From: Lates calcarifer
Lineage: Eukaryota > Chordata > Actinopteri > Centropomidae
Assembly: GCF_001640805.2 (NCBI RefSeq)
Contig: NC_066835.1
Location: 11,164,130 to 11,228,129, forward strand
Direction: 5' to 3'
Length of the DNA: 64,000 bases
Shown piece by piece: positions 38,906-52,209 of the stretch (the first letter of the stretch is position 1; each line of letters opens with the position of its first letter). Made by a program: the position numbers and the translations under genes. The notes beneath the pieces were generated by a model, which saw only the letters and a program-made list of their open reading frames with translations, did not search any database and was not told where the DNA came from.

Positions 38906-41038
38906 CTCAGGTGCTGGTGATTCTTCATTGTAGAAGAAATAACTGGAAGATGGATGTAATTTATTTGAGAATGAAGCTCTTATCAAATCAATTTATTTAC
39001 TTTCACCTTTAAATATCTTCAATTATGCAATCTGGGGCCAACCACATTCTCTAGATGGAACTACAAAATGTACCCATAATTTTTCTCATGCTAGTATAGC
39101 CATGTAGAAATACCAAACCACCTGTTAAAAGGCACCAGAAAGCAGGTAATAGCATCTACTCTATTAAAAAGAAATCTAGAGGAAGACTGATTGTCCCACC
39201 CACGTTTTCAATGTATCCTATGCTCATGACTGCATAGTCTTTATGAAAAAAAAAAGAAAGTAAGTATGTGGTCCCACAAGACGTTGGCATTTTGGGCAAT
39301 TCTGGATGCAATATGATAATGTGATCTGACACACTATTCCATCCCACTGAACTGCTCAGTAAGTCATATACTGACATCGTGCTGGGTGTCATTTCAGTGG
39401 CGCGAAGGCAAAGCTGAACTCCTCCTCTTTGATATGCAAGGAAAATACTTGAGGCATCACTTGACTGAATGAGCTACAGTTTGGCACCAAGGTGTCGCCG
39501 AGTCATTCCCTATATACACAAAATCTTTCTATACCTTATGATCTACTACACATTTTTTCCTTGAGAACACCTGCTGCTTTAGTGTCTGTTAGGCCACCAA
39601 TGAATATGAGCTGGAATCCATTCCTTAAACTTTTACTCTGTAGATTTCCACAAAAAGAGTGCAAATTTTCTCTTTCTAATAACGTAGTTGTATCTCACTG
39701 TATTAACTGTGAATAAAATAAAGTTAAAGACATAATAAACTAATGAGATAATAAACCAGAGATGGTGGATACAGTTTCTTATTTCCTTTCATTTAAAAGT
39801 AAGCATGACGAAGCCAGAGATACACATTCAGCTCATTGCTGACTATTGAGATCCCATTTAGTCAATTTTACATTAATTCGCACTAGTTGGGTTTTGGATT
39901 CTCTGCACATCGTTGTGTTGTATCAGCCCACGCAGTTCTTCATAGCCTCGCAGTGTCTCTGTGTGAGCATTGGAGCCATCTGTTGGGGTAAACGTGTTGT
40001 CAGAAACAGTGAAAGTGAGATGGCAGCGAAGAGACGCTCGCCCTCAGGCACTTCCTCTGTCATCACTCCTAGAATCCCGCTGTGCAGACCATGAACATTA
40101 ACTTCCCAAAGCACTCTGGGTAATCACTTGCCGCCTCACACTAGCCAAAACAAAGATTGCAGGGGATTTTCTGATGCACACAGTTGGCACGCGGAGCAGG
40201 AATTGACAGTGAATGAACACTTCATTCAAGAATGTTTTATATAAACAGCAAGTGTTGAAAATCAGGCAGACGTGAAATAGAGAAAGTGACTTAATTTGTA
40301 GGGAGATCAGCGTGGCAGATCTTTTGTTGATGTTTGTGCTAATGAATACTTATCATGAAACCATACCAATCTCCAGTAAGTATTTCTGTCCCCCAAGGCA
40401 GTGTTTGGCATCAAACAATTTGTGGCACAATGCTAAGGTGAATGTACGGACACTCTAATCCACTGTTTTGTTCTGTTTTTTTGTTCCTCTGCTGCATTTT
40501 CTGCTGTAACGACCTGCAGCACTGAAACATCTGCCACAATACAAAATCAGACAGGCTGATATATGAGGAAGCAGACAGGCATCTGTTGAGGATATAAACA
40601 GGTAGAGACAGGTAGAAAGACAGACAAACAGACGGGCAAGCAAACAGTCAGATACACACACACAGGCACACACACACACAAGTGCATCAAGCCCATGCAG
40701 CATCACAGGCCAATTTATTTTCTTCAAACTCCATCTGGACATGAGACAAACAGAGTCATCTGCCGGCCAGTGAGGTGACTATAATTTGTTTGCCTGCATT
40801 GGCTGTAATATTCAGTTTCTCTCCAGGTTAAAACACAATTACTTCCTAGCAAACATGACTGGACTAAATCGGCCACGGTACCCCGTCCTGCCATCTGTTG
40901 CTTGCTTGCAGCAGGATGTGAGCATGGCTGGAAAAATGGATGTTCCCCAGAGACGACTCAGTGCCCTCATCTGATACATGTATGTACATTTGGACATCAA
41001 CAAACATCTATAAGCGTACTAAGCTCACAAACACGCTT

Positions 41039-41041
<3 letters not shown>

Positions 41042-41088
<47 letters not shown>

Positions 41089-41090
41089 GT
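41042..41090. repeat. Compound (CA)n(TA)n microsatellite
   Basis: CA tract of about 17 units changing directly into about six TA units. Confidence 0.95.
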
Positions 41091-43042
41091 ATATACGGCG
41101 AACCAAGAAATATACACAAGCAAAACACACAGATGCAAAGTTGAGCCTGAGAAGGGATTTTGTGTCTCATGCCTGAAGTCTGCAATCTGGTGGAAAAGGG
41201 AGCAGCTTAGAGTTGTTCTCTACTATAAGACTCAATACATATGGAATGTGTTTTCGATCAAGCTCAGCTGGATGCCCAATCACCTCAAAGTGTCTTCGTT
41301 TGATTCTGCAAAACTCTCTACTTCAACCAGAGTGACAACTTTTGCGGAACGATTTTCCATATCCACAAGAAAACGCTCTATCTTCTGTTGCTGTACCTAC
41401 CGCTGTTTTGAATTCATACACTTTCAAAAAAGTCGGGCAATATCTTTTCTCTAAAATATGACTGAGTTGAACCTTTTTTAAAAAAAAAAAAAATGTGTTG
41501 AAATTAATCTGAAATGCAGCGAGAGGAGAACTGTAAACATAATTTGTTCATTAGATTTACAGTATTGTCTCTGTGCCAAAAATCAAGAGTGAAACACCAG
41601 AGGGATGTTGTTAGGTTTTGTTTTACATTTGGCACCAAAAGAAAGAGTCCTTGTAGCAGCAGCAATCAGCCCCAGCACTTCCAACCCTTTGTGAGTATAA
41701 ACCGTAGCGAGAAATGGCCTCTCTCTCATCCCAAATTACACCTTCTACTGGTGCAGCCCATGAAGAAATTAAATAAATACAATATGCAAAACCATGCCTA
41801 AGCTAATTAGCAGCAGGATGCCTCACAATGAATGAAGAATACAATTAATCAGTGCATGTGTGCGCATGCCCTTGTGTGTGTGTGAATGTGTATGTGTTAG
41901 GGGTTTGCCGATTAACACATATGCTCACTCTTTATTGATGCTGCCTTTGTTTTGTCCCTGCTAATCTTCAGCCTTGTGTTTTTATTCGACAACATTGTTC
42001 TATGAAATCAGCTATTTGCATGCTTACAGTTTTGCATATGCACAGAGACAGTGCAGGTTTATTTTAAATGCAATTCTTAAAATAGATAATGCATTAGGAA
42101 AAGTCTGTCTTTTTTCTTTTTTTTTTTTTAATTACATTCCTGTCCCCGTGGTAGGTAACATACAACAACTACTGCATGAGATAAGGCTTTCACACAGAAT
42201 TTCAGCTCAGATCAATGGGAGTTCGTCCACAGTTGGACCCTTTCCAGATGCAAATCACAATGTAATGGTGTGGGCCTATTAATAGATTAGATACATTCTT
42301 GTCTGCTGCAATTTATTAAACATGATTAAGCATCTTGGCAGCAGTTCCAGTCCTGCTAACCAAGCCTGGAATGAGACGCCCTAACTTCTCATAGTTAGAA
42401 TCAATTAAGTCATCAGTTTGATTGTGTTTTTGTTTATTATAGTTCTTTAATTAAAAGTCTTTGTTAATTTATGGTAAGTCTCAGAAAAACACAGCATGAG
42501 ACAGCAGCATCTTTCCTCATTAGGTGGTGTCATTTCATAGAATTGCCTCTATATTACAAAAGCATATTTCTGATCAAGAAATCATTAGGCATAGTTATTA
42601 CTATTAGGCTAAGTTCAATCATGTATAGAATTAAAGGGAAAATATCTTTATATATCTATATCTTTCTATCTAAATCACAGACCTTATTACTTTCACTCCT
42701 CAATTAAAACCCAGAAAGTGAAAACAATTTCTGATTTTAAAGGATGATGATGCCAAAATGGCAACCATCTGATGTCCGCTGAGGTCTGTGCAGACTGTGT
42801 GACAGCGAAGGCGGACTGCGTCGAAGTGCCATCAGTAACAAAGAGAGCCTTATGGCCTGGGCCCCAACGGTCTACCGTGCGCCACAACCCCTGCAACCCC
42901 CGTCGGCCATCAGCACATCAGAGAGGGAGACAGACAGCAGAGGAAAGGCCGGACCTCATCTCACCTCTCAAAGAGCTTCGTGACCCTGTTGCTCCCAGCT
43001 GCATTCATGCCGCCTGACACCAAGTTCAAAGTAATTTCTTCT

Positions 43043-43046
<4 letters not shown>

Positions 43047-43097
<51 letters not shown>

Positions 43098-43099
43098 TG
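43047..43099. repeat. (GT)n microsatellite
   Basis: Uninterrupted GT tract of about 22 units followed by one AT step and more GT. Confidence 0.96.
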
Positions 43100-44563
43100 A
43101 GCGTGTTGTGTATATGTGTGGGGTGGGGAGAGTAAATTAGAGGGTTTGTTCAGGGTGAGTGGTATGTGCGCTTTGGTGTGCATGAGGGGTGGTCGTGCTC
43201 TTTCGTGTGCGTACAGTGTGTGTGTGTATGAGTGCCTGCTTTGAAACCCTTGTGTACATATGTGTCTATACAGTATGTGTCTTTGCAAGTGTGTGTTATT
43301 ACAGCCCCTGTTAAGCTGAGCTGAACATCTGTCACAACAGCCTGCTCTCTGGTCGATCTGTCTCTAGCGAAAAGAAAAGAAAAATAGTCCCTTTTCAGCA
43401 GCTTTATGGCAGTGGAATGATATTTCACACGAACAACATATAGAAACTAAGAATTTGCCACATGTATAAATGTTTAAAGTCAAGGATGTTTTGTTCCTCT
43501 TCTGTCATCAGCTGAGAGTCAGTGTCACTTCAGAAGAAAGCAACCACGGCAACTGTGTCTCATAAAAGAAGCTATAAATAGAGTCATTTACATAGTGTGA
43601 TAAGAAAATAAGTTCCCTTCAGATGCAGTAGATGCTGTGTTTTTAAGAGAAGATAGAGATGAGTGAGAGAAAAAGAAAAAGAGGATGAGCAGATGTAGGT
43701 TGATGCACCTCAGAGGAGTCGTCTTAACCCCATTCTCTCCCCTCCATTTATTTCAACACAAAGGCATTCTCTTCTGTCTACAAGACCCATTTAACACATG
43801 AGTGGCAGCGAACTCGCGAGGGGTGGGTGGGGGTTTTGGGGGGGCGGGTGAGGGTTCATAAAATTGATGTACCTCGACATCAGCTGACCTCTGTCAGATA
43901 GTTCTGTCTGCTGAGGCTTTCTCTGATACATGTAGCAAGCCTCTTGCTCCCACTAAATGCAGGTATTTTTTCTTTTCTTTCCTTTTCTTTTTTTTTTTTT
44001 TATCAAACATCATCACTAATGCAATTCGATTTGAGTACCCCCAAGAAACACACTGAGAAGCCATTTTGGGTATTCAAGACCTGTGAATATCAAACCATTT
44101 TCCAGAGGTAATTGATCATATGTTTGAGAGGAGCGAGGCATCAGTTTCCTTGCAGGCAAATTTGTATGGAGGTGTTTTTAAAGTGGATAGGTTTCACAAT
44201 GTAGATGGAGGCAAAGAGGCATGCTCAATGAAACCCCACTATAAAGGCTCAGAGAAGTATTTGCAACAGAATGGTGGGGTTAAATAATACTTGTCAGTAT
44301 TCAGCAAGGGTAGAAACTGAAGATATATCATCAAATTTGATCCTGACAAGGCTGAACCAGACAGAATAAGATTCTATTTCAAGTAAACTGCTGATCAGGC
44401 TTAGTCAGAGCCGACTATATACCAAAGTTACTCTCTCCTTTGAACCAGATTTGCATATGAATTGGCAAAACTGGCTAACACACGTCACACTCACTTGTAT
44501 AGAGCACCATTATGTGAAACATTTTTGTTCAATTTTTCGTGAAGGAATTTATTTTATTTTTTT

Positions 44564-44573
44564 TGTGTGTGTG

Positions 44574-44620
<47 letters not shown>
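44564..44620. repeat. Compound (TG)n(TA)n(CA)n palindromic microsatellite
   Basis: TG units run into TA units, then CA units, so the left half is the reverse complement of part of the right half, with TA at the centre. It can fold into a hairpin or cruciform. Confidence 0.95.
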
Positions 44621-44622
<2 letters not shown>

Positions 44623-44879
44623 TCTAGATGCATTAACCGATACCGAGTCGCATTATTCTACTTCTGACTCTAATTCATTAAAGATGTACTCTAACTGCTC
44701 ACGCAAAACTTTGACTAGAGCTACAAGTCAATAGATGTTTTAATGCATTGAAACCAAATTGAGCCAGTGAACCAAGGACAAGCTATAAAGTGTTGGCTTT
44801 CCTGGCGTTCTTTCAAAGCCCCCATTAAAGCCTGAGACCTTCCATGTCATTGCCATGAAACTAAAGCTTTAATTTGTCA

Positions 44880-45230
44880 TTGTGCGCAGTGCCAGCAAAA
44901 CATGCCAGCAGAGGAAATAAATAAGACACAAATGAGTTCCTCTAAAAAGAGCCTCGGCGTATAGAAGTGAGCAGAAGTAATTGACAAAATGTCCCTTAAT
45001 AGGCTTTTCATCGTGGCTGACTCAAATGGTGGCTGAATTTCTGCTACCGCGTCAATTAGTAAAACTTTTCTTTCTCTCGCCCTTCTTTCAGCTCTGAAAA
45101 GACTATGAAATTGCCACCGCCCGGAACAAAAAGAAAAGCCTTTTATTACGCTTGCCTTTCAAATGGGCTGTCGACAAAACAAGTTTTCTGCCTGCAGTAG
45201 CGAGCTATTTAGGACCTGAGAGGGAGGAAG
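44880..45230. promoter_or_regulatory. Candidate conserved non-coding element
   Basis: Sequence of fairly even composition, without simple repeats or transposon signatures, lying between a CA/TA microsatellite and ordinary AT-rich DNA. It includes CAATTAGT near 45053, CTATTTAG and pyrimidine-rich words. No splice-bounded reading frame was found. Weak, composition-based call. Confidence 0.22.
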
Positions 45231-45719
45231 ACGCAGCAGTCACAGCATCTTTCTGAAACAGGCTTGAACTGGGTGTGACAGCATTTGCATTGTGGGTTCT
45301 TTTCTTTCTCTCCATATGGCGCTATGGAGATAACCAATGAACCTACTTCTCCATACTGAAGACAGACTGAGGAGTTTTCTAAATCAACTAGGTGATCATA
45401 TCAATTTCTATTAATGGCCAATGAAATGGTTAAACTTGTATTTTGAATCAAATGAATGAATCTGTGCTAGCTAGATTTGAGCTACCTCTTGTGTACATGA
45501 ACAAGAAAACTGAACTGACACCACATCATGAGGACAGGAGGCATAAGCACTAACTGAGTTTAACCACACTAGCACAGAATAAACCATTTTCTCCAAACCA
45601 AGGTTAGATTTGACAGAAGGAGAATTTTGACTTTGAGGACCAAAGAATACGAAAGAGAAATAGCAAAATAATCTTTCTTTCTTTTGACTTTCCTTGGCAG
45701 ATAAAAACAGGTGCCGCCA

Positions 45720-45723
<4 letters not shown>

Positions 45724-45754
<31 letters not shown>
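45724..45754. repeat. (TG)n microsatellite
   Basis: Uninterrupted TG tract of about 15 units. Confidence 0.95.
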
Positions 45755-45755
<1 letters not shown>

Positions 45756-47177
45756 TACATGCCCACATGTGTCACACAGACTTTGCACCCCTGTGTCTCC
45801 ATACGGCCGGCAGCTCAAAGCAGGCTGGGAGCGCTGATGGCATTAGGCTGCACGGGGGCCAGAGAACCAGCTGGCCACCAGCTCCCAACAGCCCTCCCCA
45901 GCCCCAGGACAGGCATGAAAAGGCCCCTCAGACCTCTGGGGAGTGCTTAGTGTCTTGTCGGCCATTGTGGCCCTAATGGTCCCCTGCAGTCGCACTCAGC
46001 ATTCATAGCTGGCCATTATACTGGAGCGAAACCAATCGCTTTGCCACGCCTGTTGGGGAGTCAAGAGGGGACGTAGCCTCCTGTTGAAACTATGACAGCG
46101 GGTAGAGTACTCAGGCTCGGACACGGGACTCTCTGGTTTGTTTCTCTCCACGTCCTTCACTTCTCCTCCTAGTTTCTTTTCTGATCTCTTTTGTCAACCC
46201 CCCCCGCCTGCCCTCTCCCTCTCCTTCTCTTTCTCTCTGGTCAGCTGCTGGACTGTATGGGGTTGACAGGGCCCTCCAGGCTCCACCAGTACCCGCCACC
46301 TGTCCACCTTCCAGAAGATGAAGGGTCAGACAAAGACACAGCGGACATCCATAAGTCTGGAAGGCAAAATAAAATCCTAAGAGGCTGCTATGAGCACTGA
46401 GCTAAATTGATTTTTCACACTTTTTTTACAAGCTAGGGATCATTCTCTTTGCTTTAGGCCTGTTTACACATCAGTTTTGTATTACATATTTACAAACTGC
46501 AAGTCATTTAGAGCAAACACAAATTTTTATCACATGATAGAATGGGTAACTAAGCAAAAGAAGTAGCAGAATGCAGCTATGCAGCCAGTACTGTATCATA
46601 ACTACACCTTGGATTCCTGCCTCTCTTTATTGTAAACTTTCATTGAGGTTGATTAAAGGTTCACAACAGGGTGTCTGGTAATAGCATTTGTTACAATTCT
46701 AGAGAGTGCAGAGGAAATGACATTCAAGCAGAACGACAAAATAACTAATCCCTTGCCGAGATCACACACAGCAGCGAGGCACGGTGCAAAGCTCGTGCGC
46801 AGCAGTTCTTTGGTTGTGCAAACCACAAATCTACAGTCTCAAAGTCACCCCCATCAAAGCTGTTATCAATTGGGCAGCGGAGCACTTTGATGTCCCAACT
46901 GTCTCTCAGGTGCACGTGGGCCAATTAGCGCGAGCCTCTCTTTGTGCAGTGGTTGTACACAAGTGACCTGATGCTTGATGTCACAGCAAGTTCAAAGGGC
47001 TGACAGTGTCAAAAGAAAGTCCCCCTGTGGGGGTCTAACATGAGTGAGAGCACAGCCTCTGCTATGCAAACACAAACCCCCTCACCACCACCCACAAGCC
47101 CCCAGAGCTCCAGGCAGGGGAACAATATCATGTCGAGCTGGTGAATTTCTAATGCAGAGAGGCGGAGAGGCACACAT

Positions 47178-47179
<2 letters not shown>

Positions 47180-47218
<39 letters not shown>

Positions 47219-47226
47219 TACACACA
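47180..47226. repeat. (CA)n microsatellite with CATA interruptions
   Basis: CA tract of about 17 units ending in CATACATACACACAC. A short second CA cluster lies at 47260-47271. Confidence 0.94.
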
Positions 47227-48216
47227 CCCTCAGGACTAGCATAATACAAATGTGAAAGTACACACACACACAAAAAGATGAGGGGAAGACTTTGGAGATT
47301 AATTCAGGTTTGTGTGCAGGGAGGCAGGTAAAGTGTGGATTGAAAGCCAGAGAGTGGAGAGAGATTTTGTCTATAGGGAGGAATGATGGGAGAGTCAGAA
47401 ATACAGTTTGAAAAGTTGGGTAACTTCTATCGATTGAACACATGGCTTCAATTCACCAGTGCAGAAAGGGAAAACTTTTTATTATCTTTCACTGTGGTGT
47501 GCCTTGTAGAACTGTGCAGCAGTAAACGTCATTTAAACCGGGATATGTCCTAAATATCCTGATAGAACTTCATAAAACTGGGGTGGTTATATTTTAACGA
47601 TCCAGGACTCAAATTTGAAAAAAATCTGATCTATGGCCCAGACTAATGAAAACAATTTGTCTCGTGAAATACCAGTAGTCCCTCTACATGGGAAGCCATC
47701 AACAAAGTCCCATTTTCGGGGTTCGGACCCTTATTTCCAAGAAACACTGTGGTGCTGCTGCCTCGGATAGACTCATTGCTTCCATTACTGATTTCATTTT
47801 TGCAGAGATACCTCAGCAAAAAGAAATCTTTTCTGCAGATTGTTGTCATGTGGGAATGCAGGTAATAAAACTTCAGGGGTGTGTTTGGATTTCTTTGAAC
47901 AATTGCAGTCTAGGGTGGTATTCAAAACTAAGGGATTCATGAAAGTTGTCTTTCAGCTAGTGATTGTTTGCTGTGTTTGCACCCACCAGGGACGTACAGA
48001 GAGCAGGCTACAATATTGGTAAGATGGAGAAGATCAAGAGGCCAAACAGAGTTGGCTGTTTGATAGATCTGGTGAGAAATATAAAATGTTATGAACCTCA
48101 GCATCATCATCAAAGAAAAATAATAAGAGCACGGATGTGAATATTAATGTACTGTAAATGTGCTTCGAAATTAATAAGTCAAATATTGTTTCGAGAATTC
48201 TGTCTGTGATTTGTCA

Positions 48217-48602
48217 TTAAAGGGCCAATACACTGATTTTACATCAGATCAGTTTACCTGTACATAGCTATAATTAAACCTGTGAAAGTTTAAAGTGTAA
48301 AGAAGCTTTCTAAAGTCTGACACAATAACCCTTGTGATGTAATCAGGGTTATGTTGGTTTGGGCTACACACTTACACACTGGAGGCTTTGAGTCTGAAAG
48401 ATGTGGGTGTTTACCAGGCAGGGAGGATATAATAAAAGACACTATTAAATTACATTATATGGAAATTAAAGCATCCACTGTTCTTGGACTTTGACTCAAA
48501 TTAGGGACTAAAAGTCAGGATAACTTCACCCCTGCTGCATCTCTTGTGAGTCCCTGAGCAATATACTGAGTGCTGCTGTAAATGGCTGGAGTGGCCCTCT
48601 AA
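48217..48602. mobile_element. MITE-like dispersed fish repeat with short terminal inverted repeats
   Basis: Seen: the left end reads TTAAAGGGCCAAT and the right end, read on the minus strand, TTAGAGGGCCACT: inverted ends of about 13 bases around a 386-base body. The body shows no reading frame of interest. Known (from memory of fish genomes): sequences beginning 'aaagggccactacac' and ending 'ctggagtggccct' recur widely in percomorph genomes. Inference: a non-autonomous DNA-transposon copy. Superfamily not assigned. Confidence 0.6.
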
Positions 48603-49311
48603 GAAACCCAATGTGGCTTCCCAGGGAATACTAAGTTAGCATTCTGGTAGAATCATCCTTTGTTTTATTATAAGTAATGGAAAGGTAATCATGAAAAAAA
48701 AATCAAGCACTCCCACAGACTTCTCAGTATGATGCTAAACCTTGAGGGCCCACAAAAATTATGGCTAATAGAAATAACAACTTATATGTAAGCTATTAAG
48801 AAATTGATTATAGTTTTGTGCCACTCAGCAGTGGATTAAAAGGATTTATTAAGACACTGGTCGACTTTGTGTATTAACAGCTATCTAACAACTAATCAAC
48901 ATGTACTGTTTCATCACTATAGTATCTTGAATTCTATTCTCAAGTAGCTACCCTCCATTGAGAGCTGTTCAGGAAGTAATCATTAGTGATTCTTTAATTC
49001 TTGATTTCTCCCTCACTTGTATGCGGTAGCTGATCGGAATTTTGCGAAATGTATTCCTTTCACGTTGACACCTGTGTTGAGGTGCAGTTAATGCTGGTGA
49101 GTCAGCAGCGGCCTGTAGTGTTGTTTACGTCCTTCACGCAGCAAAACAAGTATACAGTATGTATAAGTGTGTCTGTCTGTACTGTATAGTTTACCTGTGT
49201 GTGTCCTGGAGGGCTGAAGCAGGCTCATTACTGACAATACTAGAACCGGAGCGCAGACAACCCACCCAGAGATGAGAACACACAGACTTGCTCAAGCTTG
49301 ACGTGCAATGA

Positions 49312-49316
49312 AACAC

Positions 49317-49369
<53 letters not shown>
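49312..49369. repeat. (CA)n microsatellite, among the longest in the window
   Basis: CA tract of about 28 units with one CG step near the left end. Confidence 0.97.
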
Positions 49370-49372
<3 letters not shown>

Positions 49373-51516
49373 CGCACACACTTCATGTTCCCTCTCAGCA
49401 GTGCGGATAGGATGCTGGCCCCCTGCAGCATTACCTGCAGCCAAGTCAGAGGGCAACATTAAAATTCAACATGCTTTCACCAGCCCCCCCATGACCCAGG
49501 AAGTGTTTAGCATTCTGCTCACACACCCCAAACACCAACAACTAGAGCTCACACAATCCATCCACATCCTCCAACCTGCTCTCTGTGCAGAAACATTATT
49601 GTGAATCCTAGCCTGCTGTGCATTTGTTTAGTATAAAAGATATTTTGCTCTTAGCCGATGGCATTTGTATTGTGCAAAAAGTAGCTGTATGTTTACGTCT
49701 GTCTCTCCCCCCTCTCTCTCTTGCCTCTTTTCTTTTGAGGTTCAAGGACACTGCACTCTGTGACAGCACAGAGAGAAACTGCCGCGCCATCCCTCAACAA
49801 TTTTTTTTCTCCCATTATTAAGTGTCCTATTCTACAAAACATTCCTCTACCTTCTGCAATGAAGTGAAGAAAATAAATAACAAGGCGAGAAAAAGCCTGC
49901 GGGGGAAGTGACACAAAGGTTCATGCCGGTTCTCGTCATTCCCCCAGAGACTGAGGGGAGAAGAAGAAAGAATTGAAGGTAGAGGAGGGCGTGAGGGAAC
50001 AGAGGAGAAAGGGGTTAGCGGAGGGAGATGGGGTGCAGAGTGTAGAGGGGCTTCATGGTTGATGATATGGATGAGTTTGTTTGTGGAGGCCTGAAAGAAT
50101 AGGAATACAAAGCATAAAATCAAAATGAGACAAATAAACTTAAATAGTGACTCCAGTTATAGTTTGAGTCCTATTTTCTACATCAGTTCTATCGAGGAAC
50201 ATAGAAACTTAAATGGTCAGACAATCTGAGAGGTTGGTAGAGTGGTGGTGCAGAGGCACTGTAGTTTAGTTGCTCCCAGTCGAGCGACTAAACTACTATA
50301 ATACGTGAATGGACGTCATCAGGCCATTGTTTTTTCTTGTTTCTTTGAGTTTGGCTGACTGGGATGTGGGTTTAAAATCTGTCTAATCATCTGACCACTT
50401 CTCTTTCTTGCCCCGTCGGATGTTTTTTTTTTTTAAAGCAATATCACCGCCTTGTTACTATGGGAACAATGGTAAAAGACTACAAAAATGAAGATAACTG
50501 TAATTAAAAACTTTAAAATGATCAACAGTAAAAGCAACAAATAAGAAACAAGGACAAGAGGAGGATGGGGAGATAAAAAGGCAAACTTATACATGTTATT
50601 CAAACCGGCCTTCCTATCAACAGTACTTTTGCATTGCTTTAACGCAGGCCTGTTTTTGGTATGAACGCCAACTCAAGGTTAACAGTGCACGTGCTAATAC
50701 ATTAGTACAAAGACAAGCATCTGTAATGTAAACCAATATATTGCAGTGCAGCAATTATCATGCACCAACAACCTATATATAGGTGGATGGAAATATACTG
50801 AAGGTTGAAATATTTAGTACTTAGAAGAGTTTCAGAGAGTTAACGTTAAGGACGTTACACAACATTTACACAAACATACAGACAGACACATGTACACTTA
50901 ACCTCCTATGTATATAGAAGTGCTCCATTTTTCACATATATTTCTTTTATGTGTGCTCCTTTGTTGTCTTCTGTACATCAGCCAGCTGTATTTTTTTGTC
51001 CACTGTTTTCCATATTTTCCATGACCTCAACTCTTTTGCATGTCTGCCGCAACAGACATTTTTATACATAGCTGTTTTATGTAACTAAAAGTCCACATGT
51101 CACAATAACATAAAATATTACACTATGCAATATTTATTATCACGTATGCAGGTGTAGTTTTCAGTGTATTTATTTCTCTTCATCACTGGGAGTGCATCTG
51201 AATCTTTGGGAGCACACTCTCATATTTCTGTTCAAGTTATTTATCGGGGGCTGCAGAGCCGATGCAGCCTGGCAAAGAATCTATTCTGTCTATCAGAGAG
51301 AAAAGGAGGGAGAGGAGGCACTCATGAAGATTTCAGCAGACCTCACTACCTTTGAAATAGTTCTTTTCAAAAGCACCATGGCGTGTATCCATACATATTT
51401 CATCTCTATTGCTCTGTGCATGCTCAGAGAGGCAATGGGAATTATTTATGTGGTCCAAGAAGAGAGGGAGATAAAGGAAAAGAGAGATAAAGAGGGAGAC
51501 AGAGGCAAAGGGAAGC

Positions 51517-51540
51517 AGAGAGAGAGAGAGAGAGAGAGAG
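51517..51540. repeat. (GA)n tract
   Basis: About 12 AG units at the end of a longer purine-rich stretch (51450-51540). Confidence 0.92.
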
Positions 51541-51559
51541 ACAGGTCTGACGCCATTCA

Positions 51560-51900
51560 CACCAAACTTCATCACAGATTACGCAGGGCAGAAGCCAGAG
51601 AGATATGTGCTCAACTAATTAAACGTCTAAATTAAGTCATTAAGTCTGCGGCCTTTTTTATCCAACTGCCTCTGGTTAAAAATAATTAAATCTCCCCTAA
51701 GTTTTGCGCTCTCCCGCTCTCCCTCTCTTTTCTTCTCCCCCCTCCACACCTTTCTGCAGTGTTCTTTCATAATACAACTAAAAAGACGTTGGCAACAGGC
51801 CTAAAAAACGCTGCTGCATGCCACTCGTATCACACTGAGGGCGATTTGCATGTAATGCTGGCCTTTGCGCAAACAATCATGTGGTTTGGTCTTTGCTCAG
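51560..51900. promoter_or_regulatory. Candidate conserved non-coding element
   Basis: A block that follows a GA tract and includes several TAAT/ATTA words within 40 bases (CTAATTAAAC from 51615, AAATTAAG, CATTAAG) and GGCCTTTTTTATC. The open frame through part of it has no recognisable product. Weak, motif-based call. Confidence 0.25.
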
Positions 51901-52166
51901 CTAAAAGCAGAGTGAACGGGACCACTCTCACAACATGTCATTAAAACAGTGGCTGCAAAGAGGAACTCTGGGAAATGTGGGTGTAGAAAAATGAAATAGG
52001 AGTGTGATGTGTGTGTTTTGGATGTTTTTGATGAGTGTGTGTTTGGTGGTGAAATGTGTGAATGCGTGTGTGGGGGTGGTGGGGTGGAATGGGGGCTTAG
52101 TGAGCTCAAGAGGTTCAGCATCTGCTGACATCTACACAACTTGTCAAAGCTGTGACTCTGCATGTG

Positions 52167-52168
<2 letters not shown>

Positions 52169-52208
<40 letters not shown>
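52169..52208. repeat. (TG)n microsatellite
   Basis: Uninterrupted TG tract of about 19 units. Confidence 0.96.

Positions 52209-52209
<1 letters not shown>

Larger units (their letters stand above)
32781..48216. other. Gene-free upstream flank, second part
   Basis: No exon supported. Contains numerous CA/TG tracts, the TG-TA-CA palindromic tract at 44.56 kb, the truncated foldback copy at 38.8 kb, and low-repeat blocks at 34730-34990, 35090-35540, 42730-43020, 44880-45230 and 45830-46050 that could be regulatory. GC-rich stretches at 42.75-43.0 and 45.8-46.0 kb lack a splice-bounded coding frame. Confidence 0.6.

Noticed and set aside
39492..39725. Open frame followed by AATAAA words, as in a terminal exon
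   Set aside because: The AATAAA occurs in AT-rich sequence where it is common. The peptide is unrecognisable and no upstream exon fits.
42730..43020. GC-rich segment resembling an exon
   Set aside because: Checked on both strands for AG/GT-bounded open frames with a plausible protein; none convincing.
49312..49369. Regularly repeated tracts considered as a CRISPR array
   Set aside because: Dinucleotide microsatellites, without spacers or constant repeat units, in vertebrate DNA.
51192..51635. Plus-strand open frame of 147 codons
   Set aside because: Its charged part is just a GA tract (Glu-Arg repeats). No support as a gene.
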